From NCBI GenBank assembly GCA_963714125.1, contig OY970234.1:1302001-1366000 (forward strand): DNA of 64,000 nt, given 5' to 3'. Positions 8,922-16,768 of this stretch are shown in pieces. This DNA comes from CAWCAW01 sp963714125 (GTDB taxonomy: Bacteria > Actinomycetota > Acidimicrobiia > Acidimicrobiales > UBA8190). Numbering within the stretch: position 1 is the stretch's first letter; each line of letters starts with the position of its first letter. The translations under genes were made by a program, and so were the position numbers. Below the pieces are notes generated by a model. The model saw nothing but the letters and a program-made list of their open reading frames with translations, was not told the origin of the DNA and did not search any database.

Positions 8922-9713
8922 TCAGGTCCCCGCTACCCGTCCAAGGGCAGCCGCCACGGTCACACCGACGGCGGTGCCGGCGGTAGCTGCGATGGTGACC
9001 GACACCGAGAGCAACGTCGCGCTGTGCGGTCGCCCCCGTGCCACCCACCACGCGCCCAGCACCACGACGGTCACCCCCGCCGCGATCGAAGCGCCCAGAG
9101 GCCCTACCCATCCGAGCAACGTCCCTGCCGGCGCCAAAGCCAACAAGCTCCAGACATCTGTGCCCCTACCTTCGCCGTCACCGTCGCCTGGGTGGCGGTG
9201 CCTTCGGTAGGCGACTGCAGCGACGACGGCGATCAGTTTGGCGGCCGTTAATCCGATCAGCGCTCCGACCAGACGCGCCCACCGGTGATCGGCGGCACCG
9301 GCCACCACGAGCAGAGCAAAGCCGAGCGAGGCGCCGATGACGGCCACTCTCGGCGGGGGCGCCAGGCCGTCGAGGGCGATGACTCCCAGGGACAGGACCG
9401 TGGCACACAGCACGCAGCACCCGAGGACGGCCCAGTGCGGACCGATGGCCCACGTGATGAGCGCAAAGGTGGCGGCCGTGACGGCCTCGACCACTGGGTA
9501 CCTCGGCGAAATGGGCTCCCCGCAGTGCCGGCAGCGACCTCGCAGCACCAACCAAGAAAGCACCGGCACGTTGTCGATGGCGACCACCGGCGCATGGCAC
9601 CGAGGACAAAACGAGCGTGGTTTGTTCACCGACAAGTGCCGAGGCACGCGGTAGACGACGACGTTGAGGAACGAACCGATGATCAAGCCGAACAGTGCCA
9701 TCACCACGGTCAC
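8922..9713 (-). CDS. pilD: type IV prepilin peptidase (A24 family)
   Basis: Membrane aspartic protease that cleaves the prepilin leader and often N-methylates the new N-terminus. GSFLNVVVYRVP marks the first helix. It is followed by a zinc-binding tetracysteine (CPRC and CRHC) in the cytoplasmic loop typical of bifunctional enzymes. The first catalytic Asp is in IALDGLAPPP. The second motif, normally GxGD, reads GRGTDV, so the Asp is present but the glycine before it is replaced by Thr. About six to seven membrane segments can be seen. The start is uncertain: GTG 9713 gives a normal N-terminus, ATG 9701 and upstream codons to 9809 are alternatives. It is antisense to the flanking pilT and pilB. 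Confidence 0.88.
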   Translation of the reverse strand: MTVVMALFGLIIGSFLNVVVYRVPRHLSVNKPRSFCPRCHAPVVAIDNVPVLSWLVLRGRCRHCGEPISPRYPVVEAVTAATFALITWAIGPHWAVLGCCVLCATVLSLGVIALDGLAPPPRVAVIGASLGFALLVVAGAADHRWARLVGALIGLTAAKLIAVVAAVAYRRHRHPGDGDGEGRGTDVWSLLALAPAGTLLGWVGPLGASIAAGVTVVVLGAWWVARGRPHSATLLSVSVTIAATAGTAVGVTVAAALGRVAGT

Positions 9714-9957
9714 TTCGGTCCGTCCCACCGTCACGGTGGCCGGCGTCCAGATACCCAGCGCGAGACCGTGTGTCACCGTGCGTGAGCCCGTCGAGCGATT
9801 CCCACCCAACGCGGTTGGGAATTTGTGCGTTTGGAGCTTCTGGGCAGAAGCCGAAAATGTCGAGGTTTATTCGCGGTAGACCACCTACGACCAGGGACTA
9901 CGCCTGGGAGGCAGCGGACGTGCATTCGGGCGGCAACGGTAGCACCGACGCTGGCAG

Positions 9958-12534
9958 ATGCAGCGGGACCGATTTGTCAAGGCGTCGGTCCGCCCACGTT
10001 CAATGTGGGCTCCCAACCTGCCGATGCTCTTTGCTATGACCGAGGTGGACGTCGTTCGGCTGCTCGCGAGCGAGAACAATCTGGAGTTCGTCGACCTCGA
10101 CCTCTATTCCGTCGATCCTGCGGTGGCCTCGGTCCTTCCAGCTTCGGTAGCCCGGCAGAACCATGTGGTTCCCATTGGCAGGAAATTTGGCGCTCCGGTG
10201 GTGGCCATCGCCGATCCCGGTGACATGGTCGCCATGGACAACCTCCGGGCCGCCATCGGCCGTGAGTTCATCACCGTGGTGGCGAGCAGCGACCAGATCG
10301 ACACCTGCCTGACTCGCGTCTACAACGGGGCCCCGACGCCGGCCGCACCGCCTCCGGTAGCTGCGGCCCCGCCCGCCCCCCCCGTGGCACCGCTGCCCCC
10401 GGTCACCGTCGAACCCACGTCGGCGTCGCTGAGTTCGGCACCATCGGGTGCGCCTATTGGTGCTCAGAATCTCGTTGTCGACCCTTCCCCGGTCCCAAGC
10501 TCATCAGCCGCGGTCGCGGCGCCTATGGTCCAAACACCCGCCAGCCCTATGGGTGAGGCCCCCGGGCTTCCGTCAAGCGCGTCGGACACCGCCGCTACCG
10601 ATGACGTCCTGGCGGCCGCGCTCACCGATGTCGTGCTCCCTACTGCTGCAGCCGAGTCGGCGATCATCGACGAGTCCGAGGTCGGCGCTCCGATGGCCAC
10701 TACCGTGCCGCCCCCGGTATCGATGTCCCCACCGAGCGGCGATTCCGGCAGCGACGATCTCACCGATGTCGAAGTGGCCCTGGCCGAATTCGTGGAGGGT
10801 GGACCCGCCGGCGAGGCACCAACAGAGCTCACCGGTGAGACCTCGAGCTTCCCGCCTCTGGCTCGGGTGCTCGTCGAGGGTGGACGAGTCTCGCTCGACG
10901 ACATGCGTGCCGTTCTGCGAGAACGCGAACGTACGGGTCAGGCCATCGCTCGCATCCTCACCGTGCAGGGGCTCGTCACTGAGGCCGACCTCATGTGGGG
11001 CATGGCCCAGGAGATGGGTCTCGCCTTTGTCGACCTCGACGTACAGACCGTCGATTTTGCCTCCGCCTACCACCTCCCTGAGGCAACCGCTCGGCATCAC
11101 AACGTGCTGGTCATGGGGATTGAAGACGGGATCCCGATCGTCGCCGCCTCGAACCCGACCGACGTGTTCGCCATGGACGACCTGCGTACCATCATCGGAC
11201 GCAACTTCGTCACCGTTGTCGCCACTCGCTCGCAGATCAACTCCTACATAGACAAGGCCTACAACCAAGGAGGGAGTGCGACCGAGTTCGCCGCGTCGGC
11301 TGCATCGGACATCGGTGCCGAACAGAGCGAGGAAGAGCTTGGGAACCTTCAAGCCGTGGTGGACGATGCCCCCATCGTTCGTTACGTGAACCTTCTGATC
11401 CTCCAAGCCCTCAACGAGCGGGCTTCGGACATCCACGTCGAGCCCAACGCTGACAACCTGCGCATCCGTTATCGCATCGACGGAGTGCTGCACGACACCT
11501 CCACGGCCCCGCGGGCCATCGCCTCGGCGGTGACGACGCGGCTCAAGGTCATGGCCGACATGAACATCGCCGAGCACCGACTCCCCCAAGACGGCCGCAT
11601 CTCGCTGACCGTGGGCAGCCGCCAGATCGACTTGCGCATGGCCACCTTGCCCACCATCTATGGCGAGAAGATCGTCATGCGGGTCCTGGACAAGACCAAT
11701 GTCGTGCTGGGCTTCGACGACCTCGGTTTCGATGACGACTTGCTCGCCGTCTACAGGAAAGTCTTTACCAAGCCCTATGGCACCATCCTCGTCACCGGAC
11801 CGACGGGATGTGGCAAGACAACCACCCTGTATGCGACGTTGGCGGCCCTCAACTCTCCTGACAAGAACATCATCACGGTGGAGGACCCCGTCGAGCTGCG
11901 TATCAAGGGGATCAACCAGGTCCAGCTCAACGTAAAGGCCGGACTGACGTTCGCCGCCGCGCTGCGCTCGATCCTCCGCGCCGACCCTGACATCTTGCTC
12001 GTGGGTGAGATTCGCGACCGCGAGACGGCAACGGTCGCGGTCGAGGCCGCCCTCACCGGCCACCTCGTGTTGTCGACCTTGCATACCAATGACTCGGCCA
12101 GCACGCCTATGCGCCTGGTCGAAATGGGCCTGGAGCCATACCTCGTGACCACTGCCATCAGTGCCGCCTTGGCGCAACGACTGGCGCGGCGCCTCTGCCA
12201 ACACTGCCGTGAGCCCTACGAGCCGACTGAGGCCGAGCTGGCGGTGGGGGGCTGGAACCCCGGCGAGGTCTTGGTCGGCAACGGCAACCCCACGCTCTAT
12301 CGGGCGGTGGGATGCCCAGCATGTTCCAAGACCGGCTACCGGGGACGAAAGGCATTGCTTGAACTCCTCGTCGTCACCGAGGAAGTCGAACGCTTGATCA
12401 TTGAGGGAGGCACGGCCGATGACATCCACAAACTTGCCGTCGAACAGGGCATGGTGACCCTGCGACGCAGCGGGCTGCGAAAGGCACTCGAGGGCGAGAC
12501 AACCCTCGAAGAAGTCCTGCGAGTAGTGGCATGA
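9958..12534 (+). CDS. pilB: type IV pilus assembly ATPase PilB with two MshEN-type domains
   Basis: Extension motor of the pilus. Residues about 27-125 and 300-440 form two MshEN-like domains separated by a long Pro/Ala-rich linker. The catalytic part follows, with Walker A GPTGCGKTTTLY at residue 614, Asp box (ITVEDPVEL), Walker B (DILLVGEIRDRET) and His box (TGHLVLSTLHT). A tetracysteine zinc site (CQHC and CPAC, near residues 747 and 786) is typical of PilB/GspE and absent from PilT. The RLG motifs used by MshEN domains to bind c-di-GMP are not conserved (PLA and AIA instead). The start is uncertain: no good ribosome-binding site precedes 9958, 10003, 10024 or 10036. It overlaps the next gene by 4 bp. 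Confidence 0.92.
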   Translation: MQRDRFVKASVRPRSMWAPNLPMLFAMTEVDVVRLLASENNLEFVDLDLYSVDPAVASVLPASVARQNHVVPIGRKFGAPVVAIADPGDMVAMDNLRAAIGREFITVVASSDQIDTCLTRVYNGAPTPAAPPPVAAAPPAPPVAPLPPVTVEPTSASLSSAPSGAPIGAQNLVVDPSPVPSSSAAVAAPMVQTPASPMGEAPGLPSSASDTAATDDVLAAALTDVVLPTAAAESAIIDESEVGAPMATTVPPPVSMSPPSGDSGSDDLTDVEVALAEFVEGGPAGEAPTELTGETSSFPPLARVLVEGGRVSLDDMRAVLRERERTGQAIARILTVQGLVTEADLMWGMAQEMGLAFVDLDVQTVDFASAYHLPEATARHHNVLVMGIEDGIPIVAASNPTDVFAMDDLRTIIGRNFVTVVATRSQINSYIDKAYNQGGSATEFAASAASDIGAEQSEEELGNLQAVVDDAPIVRYVNLLILQALNERASDIHVEPNADNLRIRYRIDGVLHDTSTAPRAIASAVTTRLKVMADMNIAEHRLPQDGRISLTVGSRQIDLRMATLPTIYGEKIVMRVLDKTNVVLGFDDLGFDDDLLAVYRKVFTKPYGTILVTGPTGCGKTTTLYATLAALNSPDKNIITVEDPVELRIKGINQVQLNVKAGLTFAAALRSILRADPDILLVGEIRDRETATVAVEAALTGHLVLSTLHTNDSASTPMRLVEMGLEPYLVTTAISAALAQRLARRLCQHCREPYEPTEAELAVGGWNPGEVLVGNGNPTLYRAVGCPACSKTGYRGRKALLELLVVTEEVERLIIEGGTADDIHKLAVEQGMVTLRRSGLRKALEGETTLEEVLRVVA

Positions 12535-14186
12535 GCCCGTCGGCGGCTACCCGCGTGGAGTGGGCCCGACGTCTGGCTCAGGCCCTGGTGACCGGCGGCT
12601 ATGCCGACGAGCTCGCCGTCAACGCCCTTGTCGATGAGTCGAGCGCAACAGGAGCGTCGTTCACGGCGCTACTCGTCAAGCGCTCCGTAGCGCGCGTCGA
12701 CGTCGTGCTCGGCGTCTTGTCGCAGATGACGCAGTTGCCCGTGGTGGATATCGACGACCAGTCCGTGGCCCGGGCCGTCCAGCTCACTCCGCCGTCGGCG
12801 GCCGAGTTCGGCGCCATTGGCTTCCAGCTCCATGGTGAGCAGCTGGTCATGGCCTTCGGCGATCCCCCCGACGCCGGAGACCTTCGGGCCCTGGCCGTGT
12901 TGGTGGGCCGCGACATCATCCCCGCGCTGGCCGATCCCGTGGCCGTCGAGCATGTCCTCACTACCATCGAGGCCCTAGGAAGCCAGCCCCAGGCTGACGA
13001 TGCGGCGGCTGCCGCCTTCTCAGCTCCGGCACCACCGCCCAGTCCCGTCATTGCTCCCGCTAGTACGGACCCCGACGCGGTTCCGTCTTTGTCGGTCAAC
13101 GGCACCTCGTCTCGCGTCGAAGATTCCCTCCATCTCGACGACCTTCTTCGCTACGCCGTGGGGGTGGGCGCTTCGGACCTCCACCTCACCGCGCAGATGC
13201 CGGCGTGCATTCGACTCCACGGTGCCATTCGCCCCATCGACGGGTGTCCCAACCTGGACAACGAGACCATTCGGAACATGATCTTCGGTGTTCTTCCGCA
13301 GACGAGCCGAGAGAAATTCGAAGCGGAGAAGGAACTCGACACCTCACACTCGATCGTGGGCGTAGGTCGCTTCCGGTTGAACGTGTTCTTGCAGCGGGGG
13401 ACGGTGGCGGCCGCCTTGCGAGCCATTCCGCATGAGATCCCGCCGTTCGACACGCTGTCGATCCCCGACTCGATTCGCAGTTTCGCCGAGTTGCGCCGCG
13501 GTTTGGTTCTGGTGACCGGACCCACCGGGTCGGGGAAGTCGACCACGTTGGCGTCGTTGGTGGACATCATCAACCGGACGAAGCCGTTGCACATCGTGAC
13601 GGTCGAAGATCCCATCGAGTTCCTTCACGAGCACAAGCGCGCCATTGTCAATCAGCGCGAGATCGGTCAGGACACGCTGTCGTTCTCCGAGGCGTTGCGC
13701 CGGGTGCTTCGTGAAGACCCCGACGTGATCCTGGTGGGTGAAATGCGTGACCTGGAAACGGTGTCAATGGCGCTGACTGCGGCCGAGACTGGTCACCTGG
13801 TCTTCGGGACCTTGCACACGCAAGACGCCCCGCAAACCATCGACCGTGTCATCGACGTGTTTCCCACCAGCCAGCAGGAGCAGGTGCGCACCATGATGTC
13901 GGCCGCTTTGGAAGGGGTGGTCACCCAGCAGCTCGTGCTCAATGCCGACGGCACGGGGCGCCTGGCGGTGTGTGAGGTGATGACGTGCACGGCGGCCATC
14001 CGCAACCTGATCAGGTCGAGCAAGACCCATCAGATCTATTCCCTCATGCAAACCGGCGGGCAATACGGGATGCAGACGATGGACCAGGCCCTCGCCAAGT
14101 TGGTTCGAGAAGGCCGGGTATCAGAAGCCGTCGCCTTCGACCGTTGCCGCAACGAAGAAGACCTCCGCAACCACCTGAACTCCTAG
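12531..14186 (+). CDS. PilT-family retraction ATPase with N-terminal MshEN-like domain
   Basis: A 551-residue protein. Residues 1-150 resemble a MshEN domain, usually found on PilB/GspE rather than PilT. A variable linker follows, then a full PilT motor from about residue 205. Walker A GPTGSGKSTTL starts at residue 330, with Walker B (DVILVGEMRDLET) and His box (TGHLVFGTLHTQ). No cysteine zinc site is present, which supports PilT over PilB. The canonical retraction motif AIRNLIR is intact at residue 489, unlike in the stand-alone PilT at 7794. It starts in an ATGA overlap with pilB, so the extension and retraction motors are probably translationally coupled. The usual PilT length is about 350-380. 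Confidence 0.9.
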   Translation: MSPSAATRVEWARRLAQALVTGGYADELAVNALVDESSATGASFTALLVKRSVARVDVVLGVLSQMTQLPVVDIDDQSVARAVQLTPPSAAEFGAIGFQLHGEQLVMAFGDPPDAGDLRALAVLVGRDIIPALADPVAVEHVLTTIEALGSQPQADDAAAAAFSAPAPPPSPVIAPASTDPDAVPSLSVNGTSSRVEDSLHLDDLLRYAVGVGASDLHLTAQMPACIRLHGAIRPIDGCPNLDNETIRNMIFGVLPQTSREKFEAEKELDTSHSIVGVGRFRLNVFLQRGTVAAALRAIPHEIPPFDTLSIPDSIRSFAELRRGLVLVTGPTGSGKSTTLASLVDIINRTKPLHIVTVEDPIEFLHEHKRAIVNQREIGQDTLSFSEALRRVLREDPDVILVGEMRDLETVSMALTAAETGHLVFGTLHTQDAPQTIDRVIDVFPTSQQEQVRTMMSAALEGVVTQQLVLNADGTGRLAVCEVMTCTAAIRNLIRSSKTHQIYSLMQTGGQYGMQTMDQALAKLVREGRVSEAVAFDRCRNEEDLRNHLNS

Positions 14187-14195
14187 GAGCCGGCC

Positions 14196-15428
14196 ATGGC
14201 CCTGACGTTTGACTACAAAGTACGCGACCGCACCGGCAACATGGTGCAGGGGCAGCTCGAGGGCGACAGCATGGCGCTGGTCGTGGGCAAGCTCCGCGAG
14301 ATGGGGTACATGCCCATTTCGGTGGTGCCCAAGTCGCGGACGACGGTGAAGAAGGACATCGTCATCCCCGGCATCACCAACCGGGTCAAGCTCATTGAGA
14401 CAGCCGTGGCCACCCGGCAACTCGCCACCATGGTCGACGCCGGTTTGTCGGTGGTGCGCGGCCTCAACATCTTGGCCGGCCAGGTGGAGAACAAGGAGCT
14501 GGCGCGCGTCCTGAACGAAGTGCGCGTCGACGTCGAGCACGGCTCATCTCTCTCGGCCGCGTGCGCCAAGCACCCCAAAATCTTCAACCAGCTCTACGTC
14601 ACCATGGTGCAGGCCGGTGAAGCGGGCGGGACGCTCGACGCCGTGCTCACCGACCTGGCCACCACCATGGAGAAGCAGGCCAACCTGAACCGCACCATCC
14701 GTTCGGCCATGACCTACCCGGCCGTGGTTCTCACGGTGATGTGCGTGATCTTCCTGGCCTTGTTGATTTTCGTGGTGCCCACGTTCCAAAAGCTGTTCAC
14801 CTCCTTGCACGCCACCTTGCCTCTGCCCACGTTGATCATCTTGAAGATCTCGAAGATCGTGCTCAGCCCATGGGCATTTCTGGTGGTGGTGGCCTTCATC
14901 ACCTCTATCGTGTTGTTCCGGAAGTGGATAAAAACTCCCACCGGGCGCCACAAGTTCGACGCGTGGAAGCTCAAGCCACCGATTTTCGGGCAACTCCTGC
15001 ACAAGGTGGCCCTGGCGCGCTTCGCTCACACGTTGGGCTCGCTTGTGAACTCGGGGGTGCCCATCCTCGAGTCACTGGACATCGTCTCCGACACCACCGG
15101 GAACCAGATCGTCGGTGATGTCCTGATGGCCGCCAAAGCGGGGGTGCGTGAGGGTCGCTCCCTGGCCGACACGCTGGCTGAGCACGAAGAGATCATCCCC
15201 TCCCTCGTTACCCAGATGATCGAGGTGGGGGAGCAGACCGGTGCGCTCGACGCCATGCTGCACAAGGTCGGCGAGTTTTACGACGGTGAAGTAGAGAACA
15301 CCGTCAACAACCTGACGTCGCTGCTCGAGCCCATGCTTACCGTCGTCCTCGGCGCTGGCGTGGGTGTCATGGTCGTCAGCATGTACCTGCCCATGTTCTC
15401 GTACATCAAGCACATCCCTCAAAGCTGA
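14196..15428 (+). CDS. pilC: type IV pilus inner-membrane platform protein PilC
   Basis: GspF/PilC family protein of 410 residues. It has the expected two repeats of the T2SSF domain (about residues 72-195 and 275-400), each ending in membrane helices (VVLTVMCVIFLALLIFVVP and MLTVVLGAGVGVMVVSMYLP). PilC is the membrane platform that couples the PilB and PilT motors to the growing or shrinking pilus. EAGGTLDAVL and EQTGALDAML are the two conserved repeat signatures. ATG 14196 is preceded by TAGGAGCC, a good ribosome-binding site 10 bp after the upstream gene. Confidence 0.96.
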   Translation: MALTFDYKVRDRTGNMVQGQLEGDSMALVVGKLREMGYMPISVVPKSRTTVKKDIVIPGITNRVKLIETAVATRQLATMVDAGLSVVRGLNILAGQVENKELARVLNEVRVDVEHGSSLSAACAKHPKIFNQLYVTMVQAGEAGGTLDAVLTDLATTMEKQANLNRTIRSAMTYPAVVLTVMCVIFLALLIFVVPTFQKLFTSLHATLPLPTLIILKISKIVLSPWAFLVVVAFITSIVLFRKWIKTPTGRHKFDAWKLKPPIFGQLLHKVALARFAHTLGSLVNSGVPILESLDIVSDTTGNQIVGDVLMAAKAGVREGRSLADTLAEHEEIIPSLVTQMIEVGEQTGALDAMLHKVGEFYDGEVENTVNNLTSLLEPMLTVVLGAGVGVMVVSMYLPMFSYIKHIPQS

Positions 15429-15436
15429 CGGCGGAT

Positions 15437-16756
15437 GTGCTCGAGGTGTTCGAGGTGGTCGAGGTGCGCGAAGTCGAAAGCCATGCCGCCAGGCACCCGG
15501 TTCGCGACCGTCTAAAGCGCCGGCAGTGGCCGGTACTGGTCACTGTCCTGTTTGTCGTGTGTGGAATGGCGTATTCGCTGTGGTGGGGACCGGTCGTTCG
15601 CCATCATTCGTATTGGATTGTCCCCGGAGACATCTGGAGCACGCTCCGTTCCGCCCACTTCATCGGCTGGGGCGACTTGGGGGATGTCTACGCCGCGCAC
15701 ACCGCCGTCGTGACGTTTCCGGGCATCCTCCTGGCCCTCGCCCCGGTAGCCATGATCTGCGGCGCCTTCGGCCTGACCGAGGACATCCCGTACTACTTGG
15801 CGCACCCCACGGCGTGGTACGTGCTCGGGCCGGTCGAGCTACTCCTGAGTTGCTCGGCGCTGTTCGCGTGCGACGCCTTGGCCGAGCGACTGGGGATCGG
15901 CAAGAGCCGACGGGCGATTATCGCCGTCGCAGGCGCCTTTGTTCTCTGGAATGTGGCCGCGTTCTGGGGCCACCCCGAAGATCCTGTGGCCGTGGCCCTC
16001 GCCATCTACGGGCTCGTCATGGCCATCGACGGACGATGGACGGCAGCGGGTTGGTTATTCGGCGCTGCCGTCGCATTTCAACCCCTGGTCCTGTTGATGC
16101 TCCCGGTGATGTTCGCCATAGCCGGGAAGCGCAACGCCCTAGGTCTGGCCGTCCGCTGTTTGGCGCCCGCCGCTGTTCTTCTGGTCACGCCCCTGCTGGC
16201 GGAATTCCACGTCACCTTTCAGGCGCTTGTGGATCAGCCCAATTTTCCGACCGTCGACCACGTCACGCCGTGGACGTCACTAGCCCCCAGGGTCGGCCCG
16301 GTGCGAAACGAAGCCGTGGCCGGGGGGCCGGGCCGAGTCTTGGCCCTCGTTCTCGCCGTCGGACTGGGGTTTTGGGCCCGACGCTGGCGGACTCACCCTG
16401 AGATGTTGGCATGGGCTGCGGGGGCGGCCCTGGCCCTGCGCTGCCTGACCGAATCGGTGATGGACCCCTTCTACATCATGCCGCCTCTGATCGTGGGCCT
16501 GGTGGTGGTGGGCCTCGAAAGCCGTGTTCGCCTCCTGGCGCTATCCATCGTGGCGGGCGCCATGACCATGGTGTCCAACTGGCATTTCGGACCGTGGTGG
16601 GCATGGTGGGGGGTGGTCGTTGGATCGGTGGTGCTGGTGACCGCCGCAGGTGTCTCGAGCGGCACCGCTGCGGAACTTACGTCATTGGAACTCAAAGTCT
16701 CGGGCCAATGTGCCGATGAACAACGAAAGACGTTCGTCGGGGCATTGCAAGGCTGA
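15437..16756 (+). CDS. polytopic membrane protein, possible GT-C-type glycosyltransferase
   Basis: A 439-residue protein with roughly ten hydrophobic segments. After the first segment comes a loop with PGDIWSTLRSAHFIGWGDLG, and later a WGHPEDPVAVALAIYGL stretch. Both are reminiscent of the acidic loop-plus-helix layout of GT-C enzymes (GT87/DUF2029-like mannosyltransferases), but I cannot identify a family firmly. It sits between pilC and pilMN with 8 and 12 bp gaps, so it is cotranscribed with the pilus genes. One possibility is that it glycosylates pilin or another surface component. The GTG at 15437 is the likely start. Confidence 0.6.
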   Translation: MLEVFEVVEVREVESHAARHPVRDRLKRRQWPVLVTVLFVVCGMAYSLWWGPVVRHHSYWIVPGDIWSTLRSAHFIGWGDLGDVYAAHTAVVTFPGILLALAPVAMICGAFGLTEDIPYYLAHPTAWYVLGPVELLLSCSALFACDALAERLGIGKSRRAIIAVAGAFVLWNVAAFWGHPEDPVAVALAIYGLVMAIDGRWTAAGWLFGAAVAFQPLVLLMLPVMFAIAGKRNALGLAVRCLAPAAVLLVTPLLAEFHVTFQALVDQPNFPTVDHVTPWTSLAPRVGPVRNEAVAGGPGRVLALVLAVGLGFWARRWRTHPEMLAWAAGAALALRCLTESVMDPFYIMPPLIVGLVVVGLESRVRLLALSIVAGAMTMVSNWHFGPWWAWWGVVVGSVVLVTAAGVSSGTAAELTSLELKVSGQCADEQRKTFVGALQG

Positions 16757-16768
16757 GGGAATGGTGGA

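Noticed and set aside
8922..9713. Prepilin peptidase missing its second catalytic Asp
   Set aside because: At first GLTAAKL seemed to replace GxGD, but the loop order places the motif later, at GRGTDV, where the Asp is kept.
10573..12429. 618-codon open frame antisense to pilB
   Set aside because: It mirrors the codon bias of pilB, has no recognisable motif and no ribosome-binding site; it is a shadow.
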